Source: Bacteroidia bacterium
GTDB taxonomy: Bacteria; Bacteroidota; Bacteroidia; Bacteroidales; Azobacteroidaceae
Direction: 5' to 3'
DNA: 34,431 nt
Assembly (NCBI GenBank): GCA_025996865.1
Contig: BNTV01000048.1
Span: forward strand, 1 to 34,431
The stretch's first letter is position 1, and each line of letters begins with the position of its first letter. A program made the position numbers and the translations under genes. This document shows positions 15,396 to 23,670 of this stretch, piece after piece. The notes under the pieces are model-generated. The model was not told where the DNA came from, did no database searches, and was given only the letters and a program-made list of their open reading frames with translations.

Positions 15396-16952
15396 TTATT
15401 TATAGGCTTCTTTCCCTCTTATATTTCCATGCAGGGGTATTACAGGATGACTCTCCTGGGTATCCAGTTTATCCTGATTGTTTTGTAAGATATTCCGGAC
15501 AATCTGATAGGTGGTAACCGGCACTGTCATCGCCTTTTTACAGGCTGCTTCCAAACGTTCGTTCCCGTATCTCTTGCCCAAGGAAAGTATCCCGAGACAG
15601 GCATTATAGGTCTGTTCCGGGAAGCGTCTGCGTCCCAATAACCGGTTGATGACGGATTGGGTATTTTCCCCGATCCTGCTTCCTTCCCGAAGAAAATAAT
15701 CCGCATCCCATCCTTTACTGCGCCGGTAGTATTGATGACTTTCCGGCATGTGTTCTTCCTTAGTCGTATAGCCGTTTCTTGCCGGATTCCTGTGATGGAG
15801 GGCAATGCGTTCAAAACCCAGAAAGATTTCCACTTCCGTGTAATCATAGATGATTTTAACTTCTTTACCTGTGTGGATATAAGGGACGCTGTACTGGTGC
15901 ATGTCTTCTCCAAGTATAACGTGGTAATTCCTCTGCACCTTGGCTTTTGTTTCGTTGCGGACAATAAAATCCTGACGGGGCAACGGTTTGAGGAACGGCT
16001 TCTCTCCACCCGAAAAACGTTCCTCCCTGCTCTGTTTCTGACGTTGCATCGGTGTTTGGTTATGAATGTCCAAACAATCCATAATCCGTTGGTTTAACTG
16101 TTGCAAGGAATAAAAAATCTCATTTCTCAACGGGGCAAACACACGCAGGTAGGAAATATGGACTTCTTTCTCAACCGATGGTTTATCTTTCGGTTTACGG
16201 ACACGGGTGGAGGATAGGGTAGTATTGTAATACACCGCCCACTGTTCCGCCATATCATTGAATGACGGTTCATAGCGGTTAGCCTTTATCACATACTGCT
16301 TCATGTTGTCGCTCAATATGTTTTGAGGAACACCGCCAATATAGCGAAGACACCGCCCAAGGGCTTCATAAAGGCTACGCCCGGTGGCATCCCGAAGCGC
16401 TTCAACATAAGCATAACCACTGTAGGGCAAGGAACAAACCAACACCGGACAATTTATCTTTTCTCCACTGCGGGCATCAACATAAGACAACTGTTTTCCT
16501 GCAAAATCAACCTGCAACCGCTCCCCCGGAGCGTGTTCCAGATGCATGGTCGCTTGACTCCTGAAACCAACCGCTTTCAAATGATCACAGAATTGGGTAT
16601 AACCATAGCCTTCCGGATCGGACAATTTATATTCTTTCCATAGCAATTGGCGGGTTACACCCACTTTTTTCAGTTCCGAAAAAAAGTAATCCGTTTGAGA
16701 TGCAAACCGTTCCTGACGACTGTCCGATGATTGTTTTATCCCATTACCATAAATGTATCCGGAAAGAACGGAATCGCCGGACTCTAATAACTGTCGAAAG
16801 CTTAAGCCGCTCGCTAATATCTTTTCTTCGTAGCTATCAACCGTATTGCGACTGACACCCAACTCTTTGGCTATAAATCGCTTTGAACGTCTTTCCTCTA
16901 ATAATTGCAGTAATCTCCTGATTTGTAACATACTGATTGTTTTATTGCTCAT
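15396..16952 (-). CDS. istA: IS21 transposase IstA
   Basis: A DDE transposase of 518 residues from the ATG at 16952 (MSNKTISMLQIRRL). A TTG seven codons upstream would also be in frame, but it overlaps the -7 box. The N-terminal helix-turn-helix reads RFIAKELGVSRNTVDSY. The integrase core has Asp149 (LQVDFAG), Asp215 (NILSDNMK) and Glu261 (KDKPSVEKEV), with normal spacing for IS21. A C-terminal DNA-binding region ends in RGKEAYK. It cuts and joins the element ends, with IstB as helper. The gene is intact and of typical length. Confidence 0.95.
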   Translation of the reverse strand: MSNKTISMLQIRRLLQLLEERRSKRFIAKELGVSRNTVDSYEEKILASGLSFRQLLESGDSVLSGYIYGNGIKQSSDSRQERFASQTDYFFSELKKVGVTRQLLWKEYKLSDPEGYGYTQFCDHLKAVGFRSQATMHLEHAPGERLQVDFAGKQLSYVDARSGEKINCPVLVCSLPYSGYAYVEALRDATGRSLYEALGRCLRYIGGVPQNILSDNMKQYVIKANRYEPSFNDMAEQWAVYYNTTLSSTRVRKPKDKPSVEKEVHISYLRVFAPLRNEIFYSLQQLNQRIMDCLDIHNQTPMQRQKQSREERFSGGEKPFLKPLPRQDFIVRNETKAKVQRNYHVILGEDMHQYSVPYIHTGKEVKIIYDYTEVEIFLGFERIALHHRNPARNGYTTKEEHMPESHQYYRRSKGWDADYFLREGSRIGENTQSVINRLLGRRRFPEQTYNACLGILSLGKRYGNERLEAACKKAMTVPVTTYQIVRNILQNNQDKLDTQESHPVIPLHGNIRGKEAYK

Positions 16953-16970
16953 TTCCTTGCTTTTTACCTG

Positions 16971-16978
16971 CAAAGGTA
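16971..16978 (-). promoter_or_regulatory. Possible -7 box for istA
   Basis: TACCTTTG on the minus strand fits TAnnTTTG, 18 bases before the istA ATG. No clear -33 element is seen at the usual spacing. Confidence 0.4.
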
Positions 16979-17079
16979 TGAGGCGTTACAAATCCGCTCC
17001 AATAAAATTTTAACATGTGGCTCTGTTATGCCGGAATGGCAGTCGCCTAATAACTCGTTTTATTACATTTTATCCTTTT

Positions 17080-17158
17080 TAACATCTGGCGCAATTTGCC
17101 GAAATGGGTGGCTCAGTTTCTTCCGAAATGACTGGCTCAGTTTGTGCCGAAATAATCA
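17080..17158. repeat. IS21 right terminal repeats (three units)
   Basis: Read from the right end inward on the minus strand: TGATT, then three ATTTCGG... units of about 24 bp, each containing TGAGCCA or TGCGCCA. The innermost part (CGGCAAATTGCGCCAGATG) matches the left end almost exactly, so the right end has one extra unit. Confidence 0.8.
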
Positions 17159-17164
17159 GCCAAC
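17159..17164. repeat. Target-site duplication, right of IS21
   Basis: GCCAAC follows the right end of the element and differs from the left GACAAC at one base. The left version restores a GTT GTC Val-Val reading in the interrupted gene, so the right copy is the one that changed (Val to Gly). Confidence 0.6.
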
Positions 17165-17345
17165 AAACAATTGATCCGGAAACGCGAAGGCGCATTTTAA
17201 CACAACCGAATAATCCCGATTCGTATAACCACCCGTAAAAATATAACTTCCCGGAGGAAAATAAAAAGTGTTTGTTTCCATTATGGAATTGACATCGGCG
17301 CAATAAGGAACAAACTCGACCGGAATGGAAGTTTGGAGGATGCAA
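17159..17345 (-). pseudogene. GT4 glycosyltransferase remnant, middle part (upstream of IS21)
   Basis: In the frame that rejoins the piece at 13956-14390, this stretch reads SIPVEFVPYCADVNSIMET, then FPPGSYIFTGGYTNRDYSVV and AFAFPDQLFV. The GGYTNRDYSVVLKCAF segment is the start of the second Rossmann domain of GT4 enzymes (usually GR...KG/RD). The N-terminal domain, about 170 residues in the family, is missing: upstream of about 17345 the DNA belongs to the DUF6922-like gene on the other strand. The gene was therefore both 5'-truncated and split by IS21. Which event came first is not visible. Confidence 0.7.
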
Positions 17346-17347
17346 AG

Positions 17348-17566
17348 ATGGAAAATATCGATTGGGACAAAAACAAAAATGTAGTTATTAGGCGTATTTT
17401 TGAACGAGGGTCAGAGCAAGAAATAAAAGAAATTATTCGTTTTTATGGAAATAATATTGTTACGAATGCCTTAAGAGCATATTACGGAGTGCTTCCAACT
17501 GTTGAAGAAAACAAGTATAAGGGTGTATTTCAAATTGTTGCATCCGTCATTGCGAGACCCCAATAA
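17348..17566 (+). CDS. DUF6922-like small protein, C-terminus probably replaced by repeat
   Basis: From ATG 17348 the product is 72 residues (MENIDWDKNKNVVIRRIFERG...). An in-frame ATG at 17333 would add five. GGAGG 12-16 bases before the 17348 ATG could be a ribosome binding site. The DW-x-K...VIRRIFERGSEQEIKEIIRFYG pattern resembles DUF6922 proteins, found in pairs with nucleotidyltransferase-like genes in many bacteria; that is recollection, not a search. The last residues (VIARPQ) are encoded by the CGTCATTGCGAG repeat at 17545-17556, so the native end appears lost. Its start abuts the truncated GT4 remnant on the other strand. Probably non-functional. Confidence 0.5.
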   Translation: MENIDWDKNKNVVIRRIFERGSEQEIKEIIRFYGNNIVTNALRAYYGVLPTVEENKYKGVFQIVASVIARPQ

Positions 17567-17807
17567 ACACGTTTATCAAAAAGGGAAATGACGAGATAAG
17601 CTGTTTAACGATCATCATCAGATATCGAGCGAAGCGAAGCGGAGTCGAGACATCTGATGAAAATTTATACTATTGTTATGTTTAGTGTGATTTGTCACTA
17701 CGTCATTATAAGGGCGTAAGCCCGAAGCAATCCAGAAATAATAAACACTGGATTGCTTCGCTTCGCTCGCAATGATGGTAGTGATATAATAATGCGACAA
17801 TTTGAAA
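17528..17807. repeat. Palindrome-rich block bounded by 15-bp inverted repeats
   Basis: TTTCAAATTGTTGCA at 17528-17542 is repeated in inverted orientation at 17793-17807 with one mismatch. Just inside lie inverted CGTCATTGCGAG (17545-17556) and CTCGCAATGAT (17766-17776). A further inverted pair TCATCAGAT/ATCTGATGA (17615-17623, 17652-17660) encloses CGAGCGAAGCGAAGC. A hairpin GAAGCAATCCAG/CTGGATTGCTTC lies at 17724-17759. A 64-codon minus-strand frame across the block (17618-17812) is repeat-derived and not a gene. The block resembles the widespread CGTCATTGCGAG-type bacterial repeats; one arm has a relative inside valS (7589-7614). Confidence 0.7.
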
Positions 17808-18016
17808 TGCACCCCAAGTGTAAATACCTATAAGCAAATTATGAAAATTTACATGTATTATAATACAATAAGCCCACTCTTGCTCTCAATATTGCAAAAC
17901 CTAATGGAAAGCCATCCTTATTAAGTCATAAATACCGTCGGTATTTACCTCCTCCACCGGGCGGTAAATTTATATATGTTTCTAATTTAATGTTTTCATT
18001 ATACTCATTGTTCCCC
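17808..18016. other. Gene-free stretch with small inverted repeats
   Basis: Together with the repeat block this makes about 450 bases without a credible gene. AAATACC/GGTATTT (17930-17936, 17940-17946) and the partly overlapping ATTTACC/GGTAAAT (17943-17949, 17963-17969) can form alternative hairpins. They could end transcription of the methyltransferase at 18017 on the minus strand. Nothing else was recognised. Confidence 0.4.
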
Positions 18017-18766
18017 TCAGGACATTTTTTTGAAAATAGCATAAATATTGTGCGCAAAATACTCTTTCAGAAAAGGAAAAATCCAGGAAATCAAATCGAA
18101 TGTTCTCAAAATCAAATTGTTGCTTGCATTTACTTTGAAAAAGGTCATCTCAAAACCGGATTCTTTGAATATTCTGCGGTAATCGGCTAATGACAATTGA
18201 TTGACTCCCAATTCGATAATAGATTGAATCGGCGTTTGCTTGTTTTTATTCAACCGTTTTATTATTTTTTCGTCGGAAAACAAAACGTGTCCCCAGGGAA
18301 TTATACATTCTGTCCTTTTATGATCGCCATAATAATCATTGTACAAAGGCCCGAATCCGACATATAACAATCCGCCCGGCTTTAACCGCCGTTTCATTTC
18401 TTCCATCATACCCGGAAGGTCAATAATGTGTTCGAAAGAATCTTTTGAAACGATGTAATCGAATTGTTCGCCGGCATCGTAATCCTTCAGATCTATTTCA
18501 TAAAATTCAACAATTCCGGTATATTGCGGATAATTCAATCTTAAATTTTCCTTCGCGAAAAGAATCCGTTCCCGTTCAAGGTCAACGCCAACTACTTTTT
18601 TAGCGTCTGCGGCAGCCATATCAACACATAAACCTCCATGTCCGCATCCCACGTCAAGAACCGTTTTCCCTTTCAAATCGGGTTCTCCACCCAACCTGTT
18701 CCAAAATTTTTTATTTTCGAATATCCTTCTATTAAAATATTCTAAATCTTCTTTTTTTAAGCTCAT
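18017..18766 (-). CDS. Class I SAM-dependent methyltransferase (Methyltransf_11/25 type)
   Basis: A 249-residue protein. Motif I is TVLDVGCGHGGL (35-46), motif II is VVGVDLERERI, and an FDYIVSKDSFEHI segment marks the acceptor side. KRRLKPGGLLYVGFG is the post-core strand. The fold is clear; the substrate is not. In this context it probably methylates a sugar or lipid intermediate of the surface polysaccharide. It starts 6 bases after the stop of the frameshifted WecG-type gene and is the last gene before the repeat block and IS21. The C-terminus is hydrophobic (SWIFPFLKEYFAHNIYAIF), suggesting membrane association. Confidence 0.88.
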   Translation of the reverse strand: MSLKKEDLEYFNRRIFENKKFWNRLGGEPDLKGKTVLDVGCGHGGLCVDMAAADAKKVVGVDLERERILFAKENLRLNYPQYTGIVEFYEIDLKDYDAGEQFDYIVSKDSFEHIIDLPGMMEEMKRRLKPGGLLYVGFGPLYNDYYGDHKRTECIIPWGHVLFSDEKIIKRLNKNKQTPIQSIIELGVNQLSLADYRRIFKESGFEMTFFKVNASNNLILRTFDLISWIFPFLKEYFAHNIYAIFKKMS

Positions 18767-18772
18767 AGTAAA

Positions 18773-19509
18773 TTATATTTTTCTTTTTCCCATTTCTTTC
18801 CAAATCAGTTTCGGCCAAGAAACAGCAATGTACCAATACCTTTTCATCATTCTTTTGGGTTCCTGAATGGTCCGGAAAAGCCATTCCAGCCAAAGTCGGA
18901 TTATCCAGCACGGCGCCCGCTTATATTCTTCGATTCCCGAATTGAAATTGAAAATGACGTCAAAACCAAACAGGACTCCTTTTTTCAAAAAAGGTTTGAG
19001 GCGGTATATGAATTGTTCCTGCTTGGGAGCGCCCAAAGATATCCAGATAATGTCGGGAGCATCATCGTTAATCATCTGAGCGATCTGTGGATAATCGAAA
19101 TCTTCTACTTTCCTGAACGGCAGGGTTTCGAATCTCATTCCTGCAATGCCGGGATCTATTTTCGTCAGTTGTTTTTTCAGGCCTTCCAATACTTTGGAAG
19201 TTGAACCTAAAAAAACTGCCGGTATTGTTTCCGTTTTATGTATTCCAAAAACAAATCGGCACCGGTATAATTTATATACCGGGTTTTGTGAAGAAAATTC
19301 ACAAATAACGGTATCCACGCACTGTCACAAAGATTTACAATAGCGCCGTTGATGGCTTTCAAATGGCTTGGATTTTCATTGGCGGAAATTAAATTATTTC
19401 CGTCAACGGAACATACATATCCGGCAACACTATTTGCAATAGCGTTTTGTATTGTATTGTTGATTTTCTCCCTGTCAAACTCTAAATTAATGTTGAAATA
19501 ATTATCCAT
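18773..19509 (-). pseudogene. WecG/TagA/CpsF glycosyltransferase, second copy, frameshifted
   Basis: Translation from ATG 19509 gives MDNYFNINLEFDREK through TGADLFLEYIKRKQYRQFF and then a stop. The continuation LGSTSKVLEGLKKQ, GAPKQEQF and the rest lies in another frame down to 18773. The break is in a run of seven T (minus strand; 19209-19215). Eight T would read QFFLGST, exactly as in the intact paralogue at 12401-13132. The gene is full length apart from this base. A single-base homopolymer change may be slippage, phase variation, decay or a sequencing error. The start overlaps the epimerase stop by 8 nt, so the two were translationally coupled. Confidence 0.85.
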
Positions 19510-20488
19510 TGATTTGTTTTTGAATCCAGTCATATTGCATTCGAAGTCCATCAATCAATTTCACTTCCGGTTCCCAACCAAGGACTGATTTTGCCTTGGA
19601 GTAATCGGCACTGCGGGCTTTATCACCTTCTGGCTTGGATGTATCGTATTGTATTTCAATATCTTTTCCGGATATAGCAACGACTGTCTCCGCAATTTCT
19701 TTAATGGAAGTGCAAACCGACGGGCCGAGCTGAGTAACGCCTTTTCCAAAACCTTTTTCCAATGCAAAACAAATTCCGTTTATCACATCGTCAACGTGTA
19801 TAAATGCACGGCCTTGTTCGCCGGAACCCCATACAATGAATGGTTCTTCGGGGTATTTTATGGCTTTTCTTATCAATGCCGGAATTACCTGGCTTCTTTC
19901 TCCGAAATCGCAGGGCGAACCATAAACATTGTGAAACATCAGATTGCAAGTAGGAATACCGGTTTCCTTTTCCATCAATCCTGTTTCATATTGTCCCATC
20001 AACTTACTCCATCCATAAGCCGACTCAGGTAAAGCCGGATACAATTCATCTTCTCTTAATGGAATGACATTCAATGAGTTTTGTCGAGTCAACGGGAAGC
20101 TGCAAGCGGTTCCCGCATAAATAAATCCTTTTAGTGTATCCGCATTTTTTCGAGCAGAGGTAATTGTGTTTGAATTGATAAGAATATTTTCGCGAAACAA
20201 CTCCCCTTGATTGTTAAAAACGTAATTTATTCCGGCTACAATATCCGCCAAATGAACCACGTATTCAACTTTCGATAATATTTCATCCGCAACGTCGGGA
20301 ATCCGTAAATCCAAATTGAAAAAATGGGTATCCAACGGGATTACGGGTTCTTTTTTTTCGTCGTTCAAATATTCCAATTTCCCCCGCCAAAGATTATCTA
20401 TCACGAAAAGTTCATTTCCTTCCGCTACTAAACGTTTTACCAAATTGGAGCCAATCATTCCGGCTCCTCCTGTTACAAGTATCTTCAT
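19502..20488 (-). CDS. NAD-dependent epimerase/dehydratase, extended SDR family
   Basis: A 328-residue nucleotide-sugar-modifying enzyme. The NAD-binding motif is GGAGMIG (7-13). The catalytic pair is Tyr158-x3-Lys162 (YGWSK), with TACSFP at about 127-132 supplying the Ser/Thr region. An IHVDDVINGICFALEKG segment follows. It belongs with GDP-fucose synthase and UDP-glucose 4-epimerase relatives; the exact sugar cannot be told. It should make a nucleotide sugar for the glycosyltransferases around it. The gene overlaps the following WecG-type gene by 8 nt. The start MKILVTGG is unambiguous. Confidence 0.92.
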   Translation of the reverse strand: MKILVTGGAGMIGSNLVKRLVAEGNELFVIDNLWRGKLEYLNDEKKEPVIPLDTHFFNLDLRIPDVADEILSKVEYVVHLADIVAGINYVFNNQGELFRENILINSNTITSARKNADTLKGFIYAGTACSFPLTRQNSLNVIPLREDELYPALPESAYGWSKLMGQYETGLMEKETGIPTCNLMFHNVYGSPCDFGERSQVIPALIRKAIKYPEEPFIVWGSGEQGRAFIHVDDVINGICFALEKGFGKGVTQLGPSVCTSIKEIAETVVAISGKDIEIQYDTSKPEGDKARSADYSKAKSVLGWEPEVKLIDGLRMQYDWIQKQING

Positions 20489-20521
20489 GTATATAATTTG
20501 TTTTATATCACTATTTATTAT

Positions 20522-22636
20522 TTATCGACACAAACATTTTTCATAAATGTCATTGAGCCGGGAAACATAATCCTGTATATCATATTTTTCAACGACTGAC
20601 TCTTTGGCATGAGTGGATAAAAATTGGTACAAACCGGGAGTTGATACGACCTTTTTTATTTTTTGATATAAATCTTGCGGATTCCGCTTTTCTACGATTA
20701 CGCCATTTTGTCCATTTTCAACAACGTATTTCATAGAGGCATCGTCTGTAATAATGGGTACAAGACCGACTGCCATCGTTTCTAATAAAGCGATTGGCAA
20801 GCCTTCTCCATATCTTGACGGCAAAAGAAAATAGTCTGCGCTTTGGATGATATTTAGCTTGATTTGTCCGGACACCACTCCCAAATATTTGAATTGATCT
20901 TTTAATAGCGACTTACATTCGGACACTATATATTCTCTTAAAGGTCCATCTCCACAAAGAATAAAATCAAATTTCACATCGGCTTTCAATAACTTAAAAG
21001 CGTTGACAATGTCTTCCAAACCCTTACTTTCATGCAATCTTCCCAGAAATAAAAAAACCGGTGTTGGATTGTGTTCTTTTTTTTTAATTTCCGAAAATAG
21101 AGATATATCAATACAATTTACTAAAACCGAAGCGGATGGATATTGATAATTTTGCCTTAATGCTTCTTTTTCTATTTCACTTAAAACAACAACCACTCTG
21201 CTGTTTTTGAAGATTCTTTTTGAAAGAGAATCATAAAACTTATTCGTGGTTTTATTCATCAAGAATACGCCACCATGTATATGTAAAACGACGGGAATAT
21301 TCAACAGTTTGCACCACCAATTAATGACAAATTCACGTAATATTCCTTTGGGATCGAACGGGAGATTTTGATGTACAATGTCAATTTTATTCTTTTTAAG
21401 TGCAAACGGAAATAAAATCAATTGCTTAATTAATAGCATTAACCAAGAAAAGGCAGTCAATTTTTTATCCGGCCTTCCCAATAAATAGTGGGTATAATTG
21501 CATTGATTATTATGCTTGATAATGGATTGTACAACAGAGGAAATACCACTTATATTTTTACGCACATCCAAACTTGGAGCTGTTATCAATATATTTGACC
21601 GGTGTTTTTCCGTGTATGTCTTAATATATTGTGATGCCACATTCACAATATTAAAATTCTTTGAAACATGCAAATAAGCATTATTTAGAAATTCATCTAT
21701 GTTCTCCGAAGACAGGATTTGCTTTATTTGTTCGCAACAATGTTCTGCATTTTCTTTTTCAAACCAGAATCCATACTTACCATCTTCAATTATCTCCATG
21801 GGACCATCATTTGCCGATACAAGAACCGGGACTTTAGCAGCCATAGCTTCAGCAACAGTGAGACCAAATCCTTCATAAATAGAAGGCTGTACAAGTAAAT
21901 CATAATTGTGAAGATTGATGTAAATTTCTTCACGGCTCTGCTCGCCTAAAAAACATACATGGTTTTCCAACTTATATTCTTTAACCAATTCTTTCAGATA
22001 AAATTCCGAATCTCCACTTCCAATAAAATCCAATGAAAATCGGTCTATTTTATATTTTTCAACCAGTAAGGAAAGCGCTTTCAACAAGATATGTTGTCCT
22101 TTCTTTAAATGGATCAATCGACCAATTTGTACAATACGGAAAACATTATTTTCTATTTTCGTTTTTACTTTAATTTTGTCAAGGCAAATACCATTGTAAA
22201 CGATCGTGGATTCAAGTCCCGAACTATTGAAAATATCTTTTTGTACTGCGTGGGAAATGGCAACTATCGTGCCGTATTTTTTAAAATATTTAGGCGGAAA
22301 TCGAAGATCATGAACCGTTAATATTTTTTTGTAAGGTCGAATAGGCATAAGTAGCCCGATGGCATTGTGATTGTGAAAATGTATAACTTGTGGATTGTAA
22401 CGCCGGATAATCAGATTGAACGTGATTATTTTTAAGGGATTTTTACTCCCTATTTTCCTGTTTAGAAAGAATAAGGAAACCTCCGGACTAATCTTTTTCA
22501 ACAAATCTTCATTATAGTCTTTGTTGATAATGATCAATCCTACATTCTGATACTTAACTTGCTCATTAAGAATATCAACAAGCATCGTTTCCGCACCACC
22601 GATATTGAAAGAAAAAATTATATGTAATATTTTCAT
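20522..22636 (-). CDS. Tandem double GT4 glycosyltransferase
   Basis: A 704-residue protein made of two complete GT-B (GT4) enzymes. Module 1 (about 1-345) has IGGAETML near the start and the E-x7-E motif EGFGLTVAE (Glu255, Glu263). Module 2 (about 348-704) begins NILITAPSLDVRKNISGISS, has FLFLGRLHESKGLED and its own E-x7-E in EGLPIALLE (Glu611, Glu619). A fused pair could add two successive sugars. There is no stop or frame break at the join, so this is a true fusion. The N-terminus is similar to the truncated GT4 at 27736-27960. It overlaps the upstream gene by 4 nt. Confidence 0.9.
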   Translation of the reverse strand: MKILHIIFSFNIGGAETMLVDILNEQVKYQNVGLIIINKDYNEDLLKKISPEVSLFFLNRKIGSKNPLKIITFNLIIRRYNPQVIHFHNHNAIGLLMPIRPYKKILTVHDLRFPPKYFKKYGTIVAISHAVQKDIFNSSGLESTIVYNGICLDKIKVKTKIENNVFRIVQIGRLIHLKKGQHILLKALSLLVEKYKIDRFSLDFIGSGDSEFYLKELVKEYKLENHVCFLGEQSREEIYINLHNYDLLVQPSIYEGFGLTVAEAMAAKVPVLVSANDGPMEIIEDGKYGFWFEKENAEHCCEQIKQILSSENIDEFLNNAYLHVSKNFNIVNVASQYIKTYTEKHRSNILITAPSLDVRKNISGISSVVQSIIKHNNQCNYTHYLLGRPDKKLTAFSWLMLLIKQLILFPFALKKNKIDIVHQNLPFDPKGILREFVINWWCKLLNIPVVLHIHGGVFLMNKTTNKFYDSLSKRIFKNSRVVVVLSEIEKEALRQNYQYPSASVLVNCIDISLFSEIKKKEHNPTPVFLFLGRLHESKGLEDIVNAFKLLKADVKFDFILCGDGPLREYIVSECKSLLKDQFKYLGVVSGQIKLNIIQSADYFLLPSRYGEGLPIALLETMAVGLVPIITDDASMKYVVENGQNGVIVEKRNPQDLYQKIKKVVSTPGLYQFLSTHAKESVVEKYDIQDYVSRLNDIYEKCLCR

Positions 22637-23670
22637 GTCGTTATCAAAATACGTTCAATTACTTTAACAGGTAATGCGTGATTATTAAAATACATTTTTG
22701 CATTTTTTTCAAGTTTACATCGAAGCGCTTTGTCTTTTGAGAGTATATCAACAGCTTGCCCTATTTCTTTTTCATCTTTTACAAAATAAATATCTTTGTC
22801 ATGTTCTAAAGACACTGGTATTTCATTTGACAGAGGTGTAGAAATAATCGCTTTTCCCATAGCTAAAAATTCAGCAATTTTCCACCCATGACAATTGTGA
22901 ACCGCAGGGGTATTAAAAACAAAAATGGATTTTTTGATGTTTTTTTGATAGATCGTATTGGGGAAAAATTTGTCAAAAAGAAATTGCTGAGGAATATTTT
23001 GCGGAATAATATTCTTTTTGTTGATAACAAAACCGCCATGAAAGTCAATGCCCTCATGTTGGATGCAAGACAACATATATTGGTATCGATACGCATTCGT
23101 AGTCATCGCGTTTTCGTCTTTACCCCAAAAAGTCGAAACAAAAAAACCATATTGGCTATTCTCATTGACACATTCCACTGCATAATCTGTTATCTTTTGT
23201 CTTTTTAACATAGATAAGTAATTCCGGATCCAAAGTTTGGGTCTGAGATGAATATTGGAAATATTACTATTTCTGAAAATTTTTGCCTTGCAAAAATTAA
23301 CGAATAGATGAAAAAACAATAAGAGAGGATTCCATATCTTAATTCCGAATCCAGGAGGAATAGTAATTAATTTTTTCTGTGTATCAAGCGTATGCGTTGT
23401 AGTATTTACATTGATTTTTGCATAAATATCCGTCCATTGATAGGCTGAATCAATTAGGTTGTCTTGATCTCTGTAATCAATGATATATTTTTTTTTCTTA
23501 TCGTTTTCTATAATGACAAAAGCCATGAGCATATCTATTTCTTTCAAATCGTCAAAGTATTTAGAGGAAAAATGAACATGGTTTTTCCCTAAATAATCAT
23601 ATAATCCCTGAATATAAAAGGATGAATAATTAATTGTGCTTCTTGGATCAATATATACTTTAATGTGCAT
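22633..23670 (-). CDS. Probable glycosyltransferase, GT-B type
   Basis: A 345-residue protein without an obvious close family. The C-terminal part (HGWKIAEFLAMGKAIISTPLSNEIPVSLEHDKDIYFVKD, about residues 265-304) has the look of the sugar-nucleotide-binding domain of GT4-like enzymes. The N-terminal part is lineage-specific. No signal peptide or membrane segment is evident apart from a hydrophobic LLLFFHLFVNF stretch near 119-129 that may touch the membrane. It overlaps both neighbours (4 nt downstream, 11 nt upstream), so it belongs to the polysaccharide operon. A glycosyl transfer role is inferred from the C-terminal motif and context. Confidence 0.65.
   Translation of the reverse strand: MHIKVYIDPRSTINYSSFYIQGLYDYLGKNHVHFSSKYFDDLKEIDMLMAFVIIENDKKKKYIIDYRDQDNLIDSAYQWTDIYAKINVNTTTHTLDTQKKLITIPPGFGIKIWNPLLLFFHLFVNFCKAKIFRNSNISNIHLRPKLWIRNYLSMLKRQKITDYAVECVNENSQYGFFVSTFWGKDENAMTTNAYRYQYMLSCIQHEGIDFHGGFVINKKNIIPQNIPQQFLFDKFFPNTIYQKNIKKSIFVFNTPAVHNCHGWKIAEFLAMGKAIISTPLSNEIPVSLEHDKDIYFVKDEKEIGQAVDILSKDKALRCKLEKNAKMYFNNHALPVKVIERILITT

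Larger units (their letters stand above)
14391..17158 (-). mobile_element. IS21-family insertion sequence, 2768 bp
   Basis: Bounded by inverted TGATTATTTCGGC ends (left 14391, right 17158). It carries istA (15396-16952) and istB (14477-15208) on the minus strand. Both ends contain direct repeats of a roughly 24-bp unit (ATTTCGG...AAACTGAGCCA): two units on the left and three on the right, the multiple transposase-binding sites known for IS21. A degenerate further unit may lie at 17014-17040. A 6-bp target repeat with one mismatch flanks the element. It interrupts a GT4 gene. Both IS genes look intact, so the element may still be mobile, but the mismatch in the target repeat suggests it did not insert very recently. 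Confidence 0.9.

Noticed and set aside
17618..17812. 64-codon minus-strand frame (contains IIASEAKQSS)
   Set aside because: The peptide is the translation of CGTCATTGCGAG-type repeats, a well-known source of false genes.
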